Shown in pieces: positions 45,853-56,107 of a stretch of 64,000 bases of DNA (the stretch's first letter is position 1; every line of letters begins with the position of its first letter). A model generated the notes under the pieces. It ran no database searches and had not been told where the DNA came from. It saw only the letters and a program-made list of their open reading frames with translations. The stretch is from Whalleya microplaca (lineage: Eukaryota > Ascomycota > Sordariomycetes > Xylariales > Xylariaceae), in NCBI GenBank assembly GCA_022497155.1, contig MU385722.1, positions 682,001 to 746,000 of the forward strand, in the 5' to 3' direction. A program made the translations under genes and the position numbers.

Positions 45853-47304
45853 TCAAATGGTCCTCAAACCTCTACCTCTATGTGATATTGACGTGTGACT
45901 AAATCAGTGGGTGTAGGAGAGCAAGAACTCGGTTGGGGAAGGGATGAAGAGGGGCTGGATAGAGTCTGGATAGAACTGTGATGTTTAGAGATGTTTAATG
46001 TATACCACAGTCATTGAGAAGATCGTTCTTAAGTCCTAGATAGGCTCTAGGGACTGCTGTTCTCCCAAGCTCTATAAAAAGGGGTATAACACAACTACCC
46101 CTATTCGCGAGTATAGCGAGGTGGGATGATATCTATATCTTAATACCCACAGAAATACACCGGCGGGAGCTTCTGGCCCTATTTCCAAAGAAATCCACCC
46201 GCATGGCGGCTCTACTATTTATCCACATACCGAAATTTCAAAGCTCCAATCGCCAATCCGATCCTAAACCCCCACAAAGCAACCCATGCATCCGTAGAGA
46301 CCAGCGAAATAGCCAGCCCCTTGCCAGAATTTTGTCGACGAACCGGTTCGAATTTCATTTTTTTTTTTTTTTTCAAAACTCTTTTTATTGCGTGCCCCCT
46401 CCCCCCTCTTATCTGTTTTCTCTTTCCCGCCTCACGCATATTGAAAGGAAGCGCAAAAGCTTACCGGGCTGCAGATACCCGCGGCACTCACGGGAGTACT
46501 TATTAGGTAACATCCCACGTGAGATTTCCAAGCGCAATAGGTAACTACATGCAGTGATTACCGGGACCATGCATGTGGTTCGGACGACCGAGAACCTTAC
46601 CTACACGTGCCCGGTACCTACCTACCTAACCTACCTAAGGCAGCTAGCTACCCGCTTGAGAGATATATATGTATTGAGGTACTCAGGGCACCTTTCAGTT
46701 CCGCCTCCACCAACGGATAAGACGGCACGTCCGTCTTTTCCGATGTATGAACTGTAATGTAAGCTCGAGACCCTTACGCGCGGTGCCCTTGAGGCGGGGA
46801 GAGAGGCCGCTTACGCCCGAATGCGGAGAGATATCATATATAGTATATATATTAGACACTGGGAGCAAGAGAACAAACGCTAGGTCAAGTCTCATAACAT
46901 CTTCCATTACACGTCATCGTTAATAATATCCAGTGATCCGCAGTCACAGCTGCCCAAAATGATCCCTTTGGAGTTCCTGATCTTCCAGTGAATCCAACTT
47001 CATCCTGCTTGCGGGTAACTTACATGCCAAAAATCCGCCTGGCCAAGAAGCTACCTGGGTCCCAACTCCCTACCAAAAATCATAACCATAGGAGTCCTCG
47101 TCAGGAGTCCCCGTCAAAGAACAATGCCCGACGTCAAATAACCTCGGTATTTACAACGCCTTAGACGTACCTTCTCTACACCAGACGCCAGGCATGTATC
47201 CCCTCATATCAGGGGTTCGAGTAATAAACAGGCCATCCATTGATGACGGGTGTGCAGAATGGTAAAAGGATCAAGGTCGGCTCCGCTCGGACTGGTCTGG
47301 CTGT
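45853..47304. other. Intergenic with poly-T tract and TACCTA cluster
   Basis: Contains a poly-T run near 46358-46373 and a TACCTACCTA cluster near 46615-46640. Frames here conflict in phase and were not called. The right end is probably the 3' UTR of the GH76 gene. Confidence 0.45.
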
Positions 47305-48898
47305 CTACTCCCCGGTGCTCATCCAGCTGAATGTGCCAATGGCAATGGCGAGGACCAGCGCGGTCAATATGCCAGCACCTGCCCGGTCTCCCGTTGTTAT
47401 CGGCGCCGGTTTGTTGTTGAACGAGTCGCTACCAGCTCCTGCATCCGGATTTCCGCCACTGGTACCGCCTGTAGAGTTTGTCACAGGCGCTTTGGCCTTC
47501 CCGATCAACAGAGACGAGACGGCCCCGAGGACGTTCATAGTCTGACCGGCACCTACACTGTGATCAAATGCGCCGCTGGCCCAGCCGAAGCCGCATGTCC
47601 TCCCGTCATCACCACCCGTACACTGATTGACAGCTGCCTGAGTTGATTTCTGCAGAACGGGGAGAATCTTGTCACTGGTGAAGGGCGCAATCTGTGTCAT
47701 GGTAGCCATCCATCGGTGGTCGTACCCCTTGAAACTCAGCATATCGGTCGTGCAGGTCATATGCTCTTCACAGGCAATTTCGAAGGCGATACTATTCGGA
47801 AAGAAGACCTTCAGTGTTGCATCCAGGAGAGAGTTGACACGCTGCTGCCACTTCTGGTCTCCATTTGTCTAGAAAGGTAAGTCAGTCAGTTTGGGTGCCG
47901 ATCGGATAGGATTGGCGTCCTTACGTAGTTCCACATATAGGCCGCGCCCAAGAGGTAGACTCCATTGTTGTACGAGAACTGGGCCCTGTTGATGTCTGTA
48001 CAGTTCGTCTCGACATGGGCACCATCGTAGATGTTGTAGTCCTTGTCCATGAAGCCAACGCTCTGAACCCAGTCCCAAGTCTTCTCAGCCCAGTCGGCAT
48101 AGGTCTGGTTACTAGTATAGCGTGCTAAGCGGGCCCCGAGGTTGAAGAAGATGCCATTGGCGATACCTGAACTCAGTCAGTGGCAGGGTTCTGACAGGGA
48201 GAGTATGGGAGGGGGATGGAGGCTAGGAAGGAAAATGCCCACTGTTCTTGTAGTTATATCCATTGTTGGAGAATGGAATCTGCCACCGAAGACCACCGCC
48301 GCAGGTGTTATCGTGGCGACCAGGATCAGCCTGGGTGTTGAAGACGGCCTGGGCCAGCGATAGCCACTGGGGCTGGTCTTTGGGAGGATCCGGGAAGTTT
48401 TCCTCGGCAGCCTGCATAGCCGTCATGCCCCAGAATCCCTGGTCGTCATTACCCAGCGAGGCGGTGACGTTGGGAGGCATATAGTCTCGGTTCGGGCCAA
48501 CCTGATGTAACATGGCCTGCGTAACCACGTCGTTGTAGGTAGTGTCACCGGTCAGATGCCAATAATCAATCATTGCCCCCCAAAGCGCGCCACCCTCCCA
48601 CCAGTAGTAATCGCCTGCGGGAGGAGGGCCGGGGAGGATACCGGGTGTTTGGCCGGACTCGTTGCCACGGTAGTATTTCATCAAGTCGTAAGCGAGGGTT
48701 TTCGCGGCGGCGGAAATGCTGTCTGTAGTAGAAGAAGAGATTAGGGTCGGGTCTTAGATGATGGGCTCGTTCCGACACAAAAGGGCCCAGCCCAGGTGAC
48801 TACATACCATCGGAGTCGATCTTGTAGTATTGTGCGGAAACTAGGTTTGCAGTGAAGAGAAGTGCGGCTGGAAGCACGCGCGAGAAGAACGGCGCCAT
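47305..48898 (-). CDS. GH76 Dfg5/Dcw1-type GPI-anchored cell-wall enzyme
   Basis: Putative endo-1,6-alpha-mannanase/transglycosidase of the Dfg5/Dcw1 family, thought to link GPI-anchored proteins to the fungal cell wall. Exons: 48898-48808, 48722-48243, 48166-47925 and 47868-47305, phase-consistent, 458 aa. It has a signal peptide ([22 protein letters not shown]), the substrate-groove region [17 protein letters not shown], and the catalytic Asp pair in [28 protein letters not shown] and AYMWNYT are also typical of the family. The C-terminus has a Ser/Gly/Asn-rich linker and a terminal hydrophobic segment ([17 protein letters not shown]) for GPI attachment. Confidence 0.93.
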
Positions 48899-49978
48899 GG
48901 TTGTTGTTGTTGGATACTAGACTGGCTTGCGCTTGCGCGGAGTGTGAACGAGTTACGGCGGATTGGAACAAAGAGGAAAAAGAAGAAGTCGAAGACTCAA
49001 GAATAGACGACGTGTGAATAGACAACGTGGGAGTGCGCCACCCAGCGCCAATCACCGGTAAAAACGGCAGTAACAAGTCCTAGTGACTGCTTCTGATGAG
49101 GATGAGGATGATTATATCTTCCTCGTACCTAGGTATGCTCGAATGTTGAGGGAGGAGAATGGGAAGAGAAAGAACATTACCTAGCGACGTGGTAAACCTG
49201 AGGGAAATTGGTACATGTAGATTCCAACGTCTCGGGGCTTGGGGGAGTGTGTTTAGGATGTGTAAGTAAGTACATGCAGGTAGGTACATGCAGGTAGGTA
49301 CATGTAGTAGTCAGTCAAAACACAGATGAGGGACGGGGTGTTCCGGTGATGGGATGAATCACACGTTGTACACACTGTAACAACAGAGTACCTTGTAGTA
49401 CCATGACTACTACCTAGGTACTCCCAAACACTGCTCATGTTGACGTTGATATGTGTACATGTATGTCCTGGACTAACTGGATATACTTTCACACTGTGGG
49501 GTTTGGGGAACTTGGGGTTTGGCAGTCCCTGATGACGATTGGTAAGTCCGTTGCCAAGCAATTTCCGATCCAGTTCTGGGAAGCCAAGATCTAACAAGCT
49601 TTTTTAAACTGGGGGGTTACCGTCAGTCCCTACCCGCCTTCCCCAACTGCCCCAGACTTCCAAGGTGCCAATGGCCCACACTCTCCATCGTACATACTGC
49701 ATCAAGTACCTTATCGTCCTACCTCCCGGCATCTACATGATCATTACTATATGTAGTAGGGGCATTAGGTATATGCAAGGCTTCTAGGTTCTCTTGTTGT
49801 TAGACTTTATATCAGCCCCTTTGGTGCCAGATCTAAATAACGTAGTCCTTGGAAACCTAATCAGTTCAAATGTGTCAAATTGAAGAACCCACAATAACTG
49901 GGAGGCAACTTTTATAAGTTAGAAAGCTAGACTATTATTATATATTAAGACTTGGTATATATGTGGCGCCTCGTTTAC
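48899..49978. other. GH76 promoter and P450 break region
   Basis: Contains TACATGCAGGTAGG repeats at 49270-49305 and CCTAGGTAC motifs. AT-rich sequence at 49920-49978 is where the P450 pseudogene loses its coding continuity. Confidence 0.5.
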
Positions 49979-50735
49979 CTGAGCTACCTCCGGGTTCAAA
50001 TAGTAGGCCGTCCAGTACAGGACGGGGTAGTACTTCTTCCGAATGGCGGTCTGGGCGGCGAGGACACGGGTGATGTATCTCATCGAAATGGCAGGCCAGG
50101 CCTCGCAGAGTTCAGAGCCGACCATGACGCGCGCCGACATGTGGGAAAACAGCTCCAATATCTTGGGATAGAGGACAACCGAGGTCCAGTCCGGACTAGC
50201 CGGCAGCTGCTCCTTCGCAGCTCGGAAGCACAGTGTCTGCATGGGCTCTATGAGCTTGTTCAGCGCATGGTTAAGGTCAATGCGGGCACTGGTTTGGATC
50301 TCTTCTGTGATTCGAGGGCCGCCCACTTTGCCCATCGTCGAGGTGTAGTTCAGGATGCCAGGAAGGCTCAGCTTCTCCTGCGGCGCATTCCTGAGTTCTT
50401 CGATATATTTTACAGGTAAAAAGACGCGCGGTTGGCCAGCATTCAAAAAATCCCGTATACAAAAAGGTTGCCCATGCCTTATGTGCTGTAGAAACGGTCA
50501 CTAATCATGCTGGAAAGAGGCGGCAATGAAGCGTTCTCACCGTGTCGTAGCCCTTGCTCAGAAGGCTTCCAGCGTCACTTATGTATTGCTCCCTTGAGTT
50601 GTCACCGTCAAATTCGACAAGCGGTATGCCCGGCAGCGACTTGGCCGGCGAAACCTTGCTCCAGAGGTTCCAAAGCAGCCATGCGGCAGAGACAACGGCT
50701 GTGATGAGCATAATCGGTGACACCATGGCGGACAT
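49979..50735 (-). pseudogene. 5' half of a cytochrome P450
   Basis: Two exons survive: 50735-50541 (N-terminal membrane anchor SPIMLITAVVSAAWLLWNLW and proline hinge AKSLPGIPLVEF) and 50485-49979. The second continues HIRHGQPFCIRDFLNAGQPR, FLPVKYIEELRNAPQEKLS and runs through the B-C to about the F-G region, giving roughly 234 of the expected ~500 residues. It ends at an apparent donor GTAAAC, but no following exon is found. The I-helix (A/G-G-x-D/E-T), ExxR and heme-binding FxxGxRxCxG segments are absent. The surviving exons have no internal stops. The gene cannot make an active enzyme as seen here; whether the missing part was deleted or relocated is unknown. Confidence 0.78.
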
Positions 50736-51145
50736 GGCTAGGAAGTTTTGTTCACGTTGAAGTGGGCAAATTCGAGGTTCAGCTGGTACGAACGGGGGAG
50801 ATTGAAAAGGTGCGGTGTCATACGGGGATTGGAGCCAAGACCTGTTGGAAGCTATGCGAGGCGCAGCAGTGCTGTAGGAATACATATATCGGATGCTGTT
50901 GCTTATCATTCGACATTGTTGGAATATACAACTACCTAATAAAAGGTATAACAGCCTAACGGCGGCTACGTCAGCAACGATAAATATGTACCACGAATAT
51001 GTATTACTAAAGCTGGTATATATAAGGACCTATCGCCCCCCATGAGATTTAAAAGACCAGCAAGTACCCTAAAGGCCCTTAAAACATTATTAGTTAAAAC
51101 TGATATACACCAAACCCTATACCAGCCCTTGTTATATGCGGGGCA
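50736..51145. other. P450 upstream region
   Basis: Intergenic sequence between the P450 start and the solo LTR. Nothing recognised. Confidence 0.45.
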
Positions 51146-51462
51146 GATATTGTAACGAAGCCGTTACCACAGGTCTTGATTTGAGATAACAAAAGGCGTG
51201 AAAGGTAAAATACTTAGATTGATCGCTGGCTAGCAAAAGAGAGACTATCTAAGGGACGGCGAAACACAGTCCTTTTATATCTGAATAGCTTCCTAGTAAA
51301 TGGGACTTGATTGCCAAGCCATTATTCCTTGGCAACCATTTGGTTGCCAAGCCATTATCTCTTGGCAACCATTTGGTTGCCAAGCCTTTATCTCTTGGCA
51401 ACCATAAATCACGTGGCAGCTGGTTGCGGGGATATTCAGGAATGGGCGGTTGTAACAGATAT
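51146..51462. mobile_element. Solo LTR with 5-bp target-site duplication
   Basis: A 307-bp block (51151-51457) begins TGTAACGAAG and ends GGTTGTAACA, the TG...CA ends of an LTR. It is flanked by the same five bases, GATAT, at 51146-51150 and 51458-51462. No internal retrotransposon genes or second LTR are nearby, so it is a recombination-derived solo LTR. It contains a 33-bp tandem repeat (below). Confidence 0.85.
51305..51402. repeat. Three tandem 33-bp palindromic units inside the LTR
   Basis: Each unit contains GGTTGCCAAG followed by its complement CTTGGCAACC around an AT-rich centre, so each can form a hairpin. Three units run head to tail with only a few differences. Translations across this block give a repetitive peptide on the minus strand but it is not a gene. 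Confidence 0.85.
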
Positions 51463-51606
51463 ATGTAAGGGGGTTCTGTTTCTCGTGTAACCATCGCAAT
51501 GCAACCATCAGAGTTTCTTGCAATGGCTAATCGGTGTTGTGCAAATGAGGGCGGCCGTACGAGATATGTGGAAGTGCCTGGAGACGACAAGAGCTTCATG
51601 CGATGA

Positions 51607-51933
51607 ATTCTCAGCATCGACTGGGTCGGTGCAGCCTTGATCGTCGCGTCGAGCGTAGCCATCCTTTGGGCAATCGTCTCCGGCGGTACGATAAACCCCT
51701 GGTCAGATGGCGGCGTCATCGCAGGGCTTATTACCGGACAGGTCGGCATTGCCCTCTTTGTGATCTGGCAAGGAAGGCCGCAGTGTAAAAATCCAATTCC
51801 TCCGCTACGCCTGTTTGCGAACCGGTTCCCGGCCGTCGCCTGTTTTTTGACCTTTTCGAAAACTCTTGTCATTTACTGGTCGGTGATGAACGGCTTCTAT
51901 TGCCTTTTGACATGTCTGTTTCCTGTTGAGTGA
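51607..51933 (+). pseudogene. Fragment of a 14-helix MFS drug/metabolite transporter
   Basis: The frame reads IDWVGAALIVASSVAILWAI, SGGTINPWSDGGVIAG and NPIPPLRLFANRFPAVACF, matching the central helices (around TM7-TM9) of DHA2-type exporters such as those of metabolite clusters. It stops after about 109 residues, and no flanking transporter exons are found. It lies 150 bp from the solo LTR and 0.9 kb from the truncated P450, facing the opposite direction. Confidence 0.72.
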
Positions 51934-53412
51934 CTGTTTAACGGAGTAAATGATATACTGGGTGATAGGGATTATGACGTGCTCGCAATTTATAAGAAAT
52001 TACTGCAAAAATAGAGGCATTCGGTTTCCGAAAACAGAGTATCGGTTTAGAATTGACCTTACGACTGATGACTTCCTTACCGCGGGACCAATGGAAGATA
52101 AAGATCCCTCATCGCTTTGTAATTTTCTGTTTCGTTTTGTATGCAGCCGTATTTACTTCTATTGCCATATATTCAACGACTGATGCGACTATATGTGGTG
52201 GAGGCTGTTGAAGTAAGTCATGAAAGCCATAAAGTCTGGGTACTCTGGACTACCTACTACCCATAGAATAACTGTGTAGCGGTAAAAAGCATCAACCATT
52301 GATGCTAGACCTGATGTGGCCATGAAACTTGGAACTTATACCGAAATGAAGACCAAGCCAGCGGGATAGACTATTCAAGAAGTAGAGTTAATGCATAATA
52401 AGATCCGGCTGTCTTGTAAAGGGGCATCGGTGGTATTACCAAGGTGATGCTTATGGAATCATGTCACATTCTGCGTTAAATCAAATAAAAACTCTGATTA
52501 CAGTGAGATTTGTAGGGTCGATAGTTCGCACAGAGCATGGTGCACATAGAACGGGATAGAAGAGGAACAAACTCGTCCTATTATGAGTTTTCCCTAGCTG
52601 GCTCCAAGGTGAAGTTATTGCCACTCCCGGCATCTGACTTTAATTTGACAAATATCAGTAGCATTTTTCTCCATTTGACGGGATGAGACTTCGGTATTCA
52701 AGGCATGTAACCATAGGCATGTTTCTCTAATAAAGAATCTATTTCTCAATAATCCTTCTGTATTTATCCTATGTCATATAAACTGTAAAGAAAAGCCATG
52801 ACGAGTCGAATACTGATGTCTTTTAGTCTAATAAACCATTATTTGACCCTATTGTCACTGTATAGCTTACTTGACTGGAGAAGACTTTGCCCACGAGCTC
52901 GCATAGGTATTGGATGTATAACACCCATAAGAGCCAACTGCGAGTTCAATATGATTTATGAGTAAAATGTCCAGCTACGTAATGACCTTGGTTTGTAAAG
53001 GCCAATTGAGGCCCTCGTTTCACAGCAGGGATGCGGCTATGAGTCGTGTGACAGAAAAGACCATGGTTTCATTGGACAATAGCCATCATGCTTACATGCA
53101 ACGCTGTATATTCTAGCACGAGTCTACCCAATCGATCCCCATTGTGGTATCCAAGATGGGCCTATCGGGGTTTTATTTGCAATTATGAAGACATTATACT
53201 ACATGCGGGGGATCAGTGATGCGAGATATCCCTGCACGCGTTTCCATTCCTGTCTGCCTATCCGTGGAACCCCCTTTTGGTAGAAGCGATGACGTTTCTT
53301 ATGTAAGAGACATATCCTTATCTGTCATAGCTTCACTGAAACATGTCATCCTCGTCTTTCCATCTTCGTGAATTGACGACGTGGTAAAGATATCTCTCTC
53401 AACCGTATCAAA
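51934..53412. other. Intergenic, nothing recognised
   Basis: AT-rich. No continuation of the transporter or P450 relic was found on either strand. Confidence 0.45.
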
Positions 53413-54195
53413 ATGCCATCCCTTGAAGGAGTCAAGAAAGAGTATGATGACCAGGCTACAGCCTACGATGACTACCTCACGACCTTACCATACGGTATCA
53501 TGGAAACGCAGCTCGTGGGCTCCGCCCTAGGCGACTGCACGGGGGCCAGAGTCCTCGACCTAGGCGGGGGCACCGGTGCGCGCGCGCGGCAAGCCCTCGC
53601 CGCCGGCGCCGCAGCCGTAGACATCGTCGACCTGTCGCCCGAGATGCTGCGCATCGGGGAATCGATTGAAGCGGCCCTGAAACGACGCGAGGGAGCTGTC
53701 CGGTGGCTCGTCGCCGACGTCTCGAAACCGCTGGACCACCTGCCGCTGCGGCGCGAGTACGACCTCGTGATGGCGAACTGGGTCCTCGACCACGCTAGGA
53801 CCGTTGACGAGCTCGAGGGCATGTGGCGCAACATCGCCGCCTACCTGAGGCCCGGCGGGCGCTTCGTCGGCGTGCGCTCGGGCAACCCCCGCGCGCCGTG
53901 CGTCGCGAACGGGGAGGTGAAATACGGTATCACGTATAAGGACTTCGTGGACGTGCCCGGAGGCGTGCATTTCCGGTTCGTGGTCCACTCCAATCCGCCC
54001 ATCGAGTTCGAGGCGTCGTCCATGGAGGTCAGCTATTCGGGCTCGACGGCGATGCACGAGAAGTTCGGGCTTTGTGAGGTGGAAACGGAGCCGTATGAAA
54101 ATGCAGAGATTGTTAGATCCGATCCGGAATTCTGGAAGTTGTTGATAGATGACCCCAGTCTGATTGTTGTGAAAGCGAAAAAGAGGTTGAATTGA
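53413..54195 (+). CDS. Class I SAM-dependent methyltransferase
   Basis: Intronless 260 aa, GC-rich compared with its surroundings. Motif I is VLDLGGGTGARARQAL, the motif II acid is in VDIVDLSPEML, and motif IV is YDLVMANWVLDHA. The overall form resembles small cytosolic methyltransferases of the UbiE/COQ5-like or ToxA-like groups, some of which sit in secondary-metabolite clusters. The substrate is unknown. Because the neighbouring P450 and transporter are broken, the methyltransferase may be a surviving tailoring enzyme of a dead cluster, or unrelated. Confidence 0.88.
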   Translation: MPSLEGVKKEYDDQATAYDDYLTTLPYGIMETQLVGSALGDCTGARVLDLGGGTGARARQALAAGAAAVDIVDLSPEMLRIGESIEAALKRREGAVRWLVADVSKPLDHLPLRREYDLVMANWVLDHARTVDELEGMWRNIAAYLRPGGRFVGVRSGNPRAPCVANGEVKYGITYKDFVDVPGGVHFRFVVHSNPPIEFEASSMEVSYSGSTAMHEKFGLCEVETEPYENAEIVRSDPEFWKLLIDDPSLIVVKAKKRLN

Positions 54196-55069
54196 ACTAT
54201 TAACTAGGTAAAGTACTTAAGTAGCCTTGAATCGGAAATGAAGATCAGTTGACTTGTGCTTGGCTTTAAAAAGGCCGGGCAATGAAGAACTCAATGCTTG
54301 CTAGTATCTCCAATCTGCCTTGAAGGAAATACTCGGTAGCCGTCTTACTATATCTTCTAATTGCCTAAACGAATTCGGGCTTCTAAGACTGGTTTTGTAG
54401 GTAATTGAGCTGAACAGCTTCTCGCCCCCTTATAGCGCCTGGTGATACGTCTATTCTGCGTAGGGTCATATCACTTATCCTTCATCTGGTGGCACATCAA
54501 AGCAAAACATTAAAAGTTGCCGGCTAACTTTCCTACCTAGTTCTGTGCTAGCCCTTGTCACAATAAATTCTTTGGATACATTCGAGCTTTCTCGATGCCA
54601 CGAACGACCTGTAACGTCGAGTTAGCTAAAAGGGATGCTGACGCTACCTCTGATATGGGCTTGTAGGTCAAGGACAAGACTTTGTTCTGCTGGTAAGCAA
54701 CTTTCCGCCAATGTAGATTATTCAGGCAGATTTCAGACATGGCAAGGCGGAGATATTGGACTTAGTTGACCATTCTGGGCTCTCGATCGTTTTCAATGAC
54801 ATCGGCACGTCGATAGAAGTGGACATAATGGTTGGCTTACATATAGGGTTAATTCCTATTGCCTTTATTCACGACTGAGACACCTGGCGCCACCTTTTTC
54901 ATAGATCTCATGATATGCCTTAAGAACGAGATGGAGACTGACACCGGATTCCACATATCTATCTCGACTGGCTCCGCGCTCACTATGCCGTTAGACCTTT
55001 CTAAGCCGAGCACCGCAGACTTGTAAGCCAACCATCTTTCTACTCTTTCTCCTATGAAGCTCGTTTCTT
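54196..55069. other. Decayed intergenic stretch
   Basis: Minus-strand frames at 54558-54740 and 54849-55031 may continue the NmrA-like relic to the right, but I could not match them to that family and left them unassigned. Confidence 0.35.
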
Positions 55070-55616
55070 AACTCCTCTTATCGTGTAGTGATGGCGTTAC
55101 CGCCAGCCTCCTCCCAATAACCGTCTCCGTACCCGTAAACCTAATCATAGCCTGCTCGATTGTCTCCTTGTTGATCACATGCTTCTCCATGAAGGACCCT
55201 GGGGCCACGCGCACATTACCGTCAAGCTTCGAGCGAGACGCCGAGCGTAGTGTAATTCAAGACTTTCTTCATGCCGACGCCTAGGCGATCTTGAGAATGT
55301 TGTGCCACTGCGCGATGGTGAGCTCACATGCTCATGTTCCGGGTCCTGCGCGATGTAGATATACCTGACATGGCTCGCAGCTGAGGTCATCACAATCGGG
55401 CAACATACACAGAAAGAGCTTGTCGCATCTTGCAATGCTAGTGCTGAGGGCCTCGGTGTTGTGCCAGTCACCTTTAGTTAAACGAACACAGATGTCTTTC
55501 AGGGCCGCCGCTGGAGGAGAATCTAGATCACGCGTGGTTACATGCAGGTTCCAGCCGAGCCTGCGCAGTTGTCTGGCTAAGGTCCCCTCCTCATGGTAGC
55601 CGGTGGCGCTACACAC
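55070..55616 (-). pseudogene. NmrA-like NAD(P)-binding protein, broken
   Basis: The 5' part keeps an NmrA Rossmann start lacking its glycine-rich turn (CSATGYHEEGTLARQLRRLG), then VTTRDLDSPPAAAL, LTKGDW and CDKLFLCMLPDCDD, all typical family blocks. After that the frame is lost: the next block continues in another frame and FMEKHVINK appears in a further one. At least two frameshifts and one stop separate recognisable pieces. NmrA-type proteins act as redox sensors or nitrogen regulators. This copy is non-functional. Confidence 0.7.
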
Positions 55617-56107
55617 GTAGACTGTCTATATAGTATGTGCATCAATCGGTGGCAGCTTTTAAGCCCCCATGCTTACTCCTTAGGATCACATCCTACCAAC
55701 GGTTTGAAATTGGCTGAAGCTCGAGGCAAAAAGCTACTATATAAATTTGGCAAATCTCCAACGGCTACCTGGATACGTATACTGCGATCCGCTCTTTCGT
55801 GCGAAATGATTCATAGTGATTTATTATGCCACATATCAAGCCTTATGTAGGGTTACCAAGCCGTTTAGCACGGCATTGCCTTTCGTCCCGATGATGAACT
55901 GGTCACTCTCCATTTCGAAATCTGCGGGCTCCATGCCCTGAAACTCGAAGTCGAAGAGTTGGAAAACGCAAAATTCGGCCTAACGGATTTTATGACAGTG
56001 ACGGCGAGGCGTAAAACTTATTTTCATCCCCCTTTCGGCTGCTCCTCGTACAAACAGCAACTAAGTTTCGCCCAGGTAACTCTCTACGCGCACATCCCCG
56101 TCACATA
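55617..56107. other. Intergenic with an unassigned coding-like fragment
   Basis: On the minus strand about 55860-55990 reads open for ~42 codons including FQLFDFEFQGMEPADFEMES; it looks protein-like but belongs to no family I recognise. The rest is featureless. Confidence 0.4.

Noticed and set aside
51249..51872. 207-codon minus-strand frame with an 11-residue repeat
   Set aside because: The repeat peptide comes from the LTR's palindromic 33-bp units, and the 5' half is antisense to the MFS relic.
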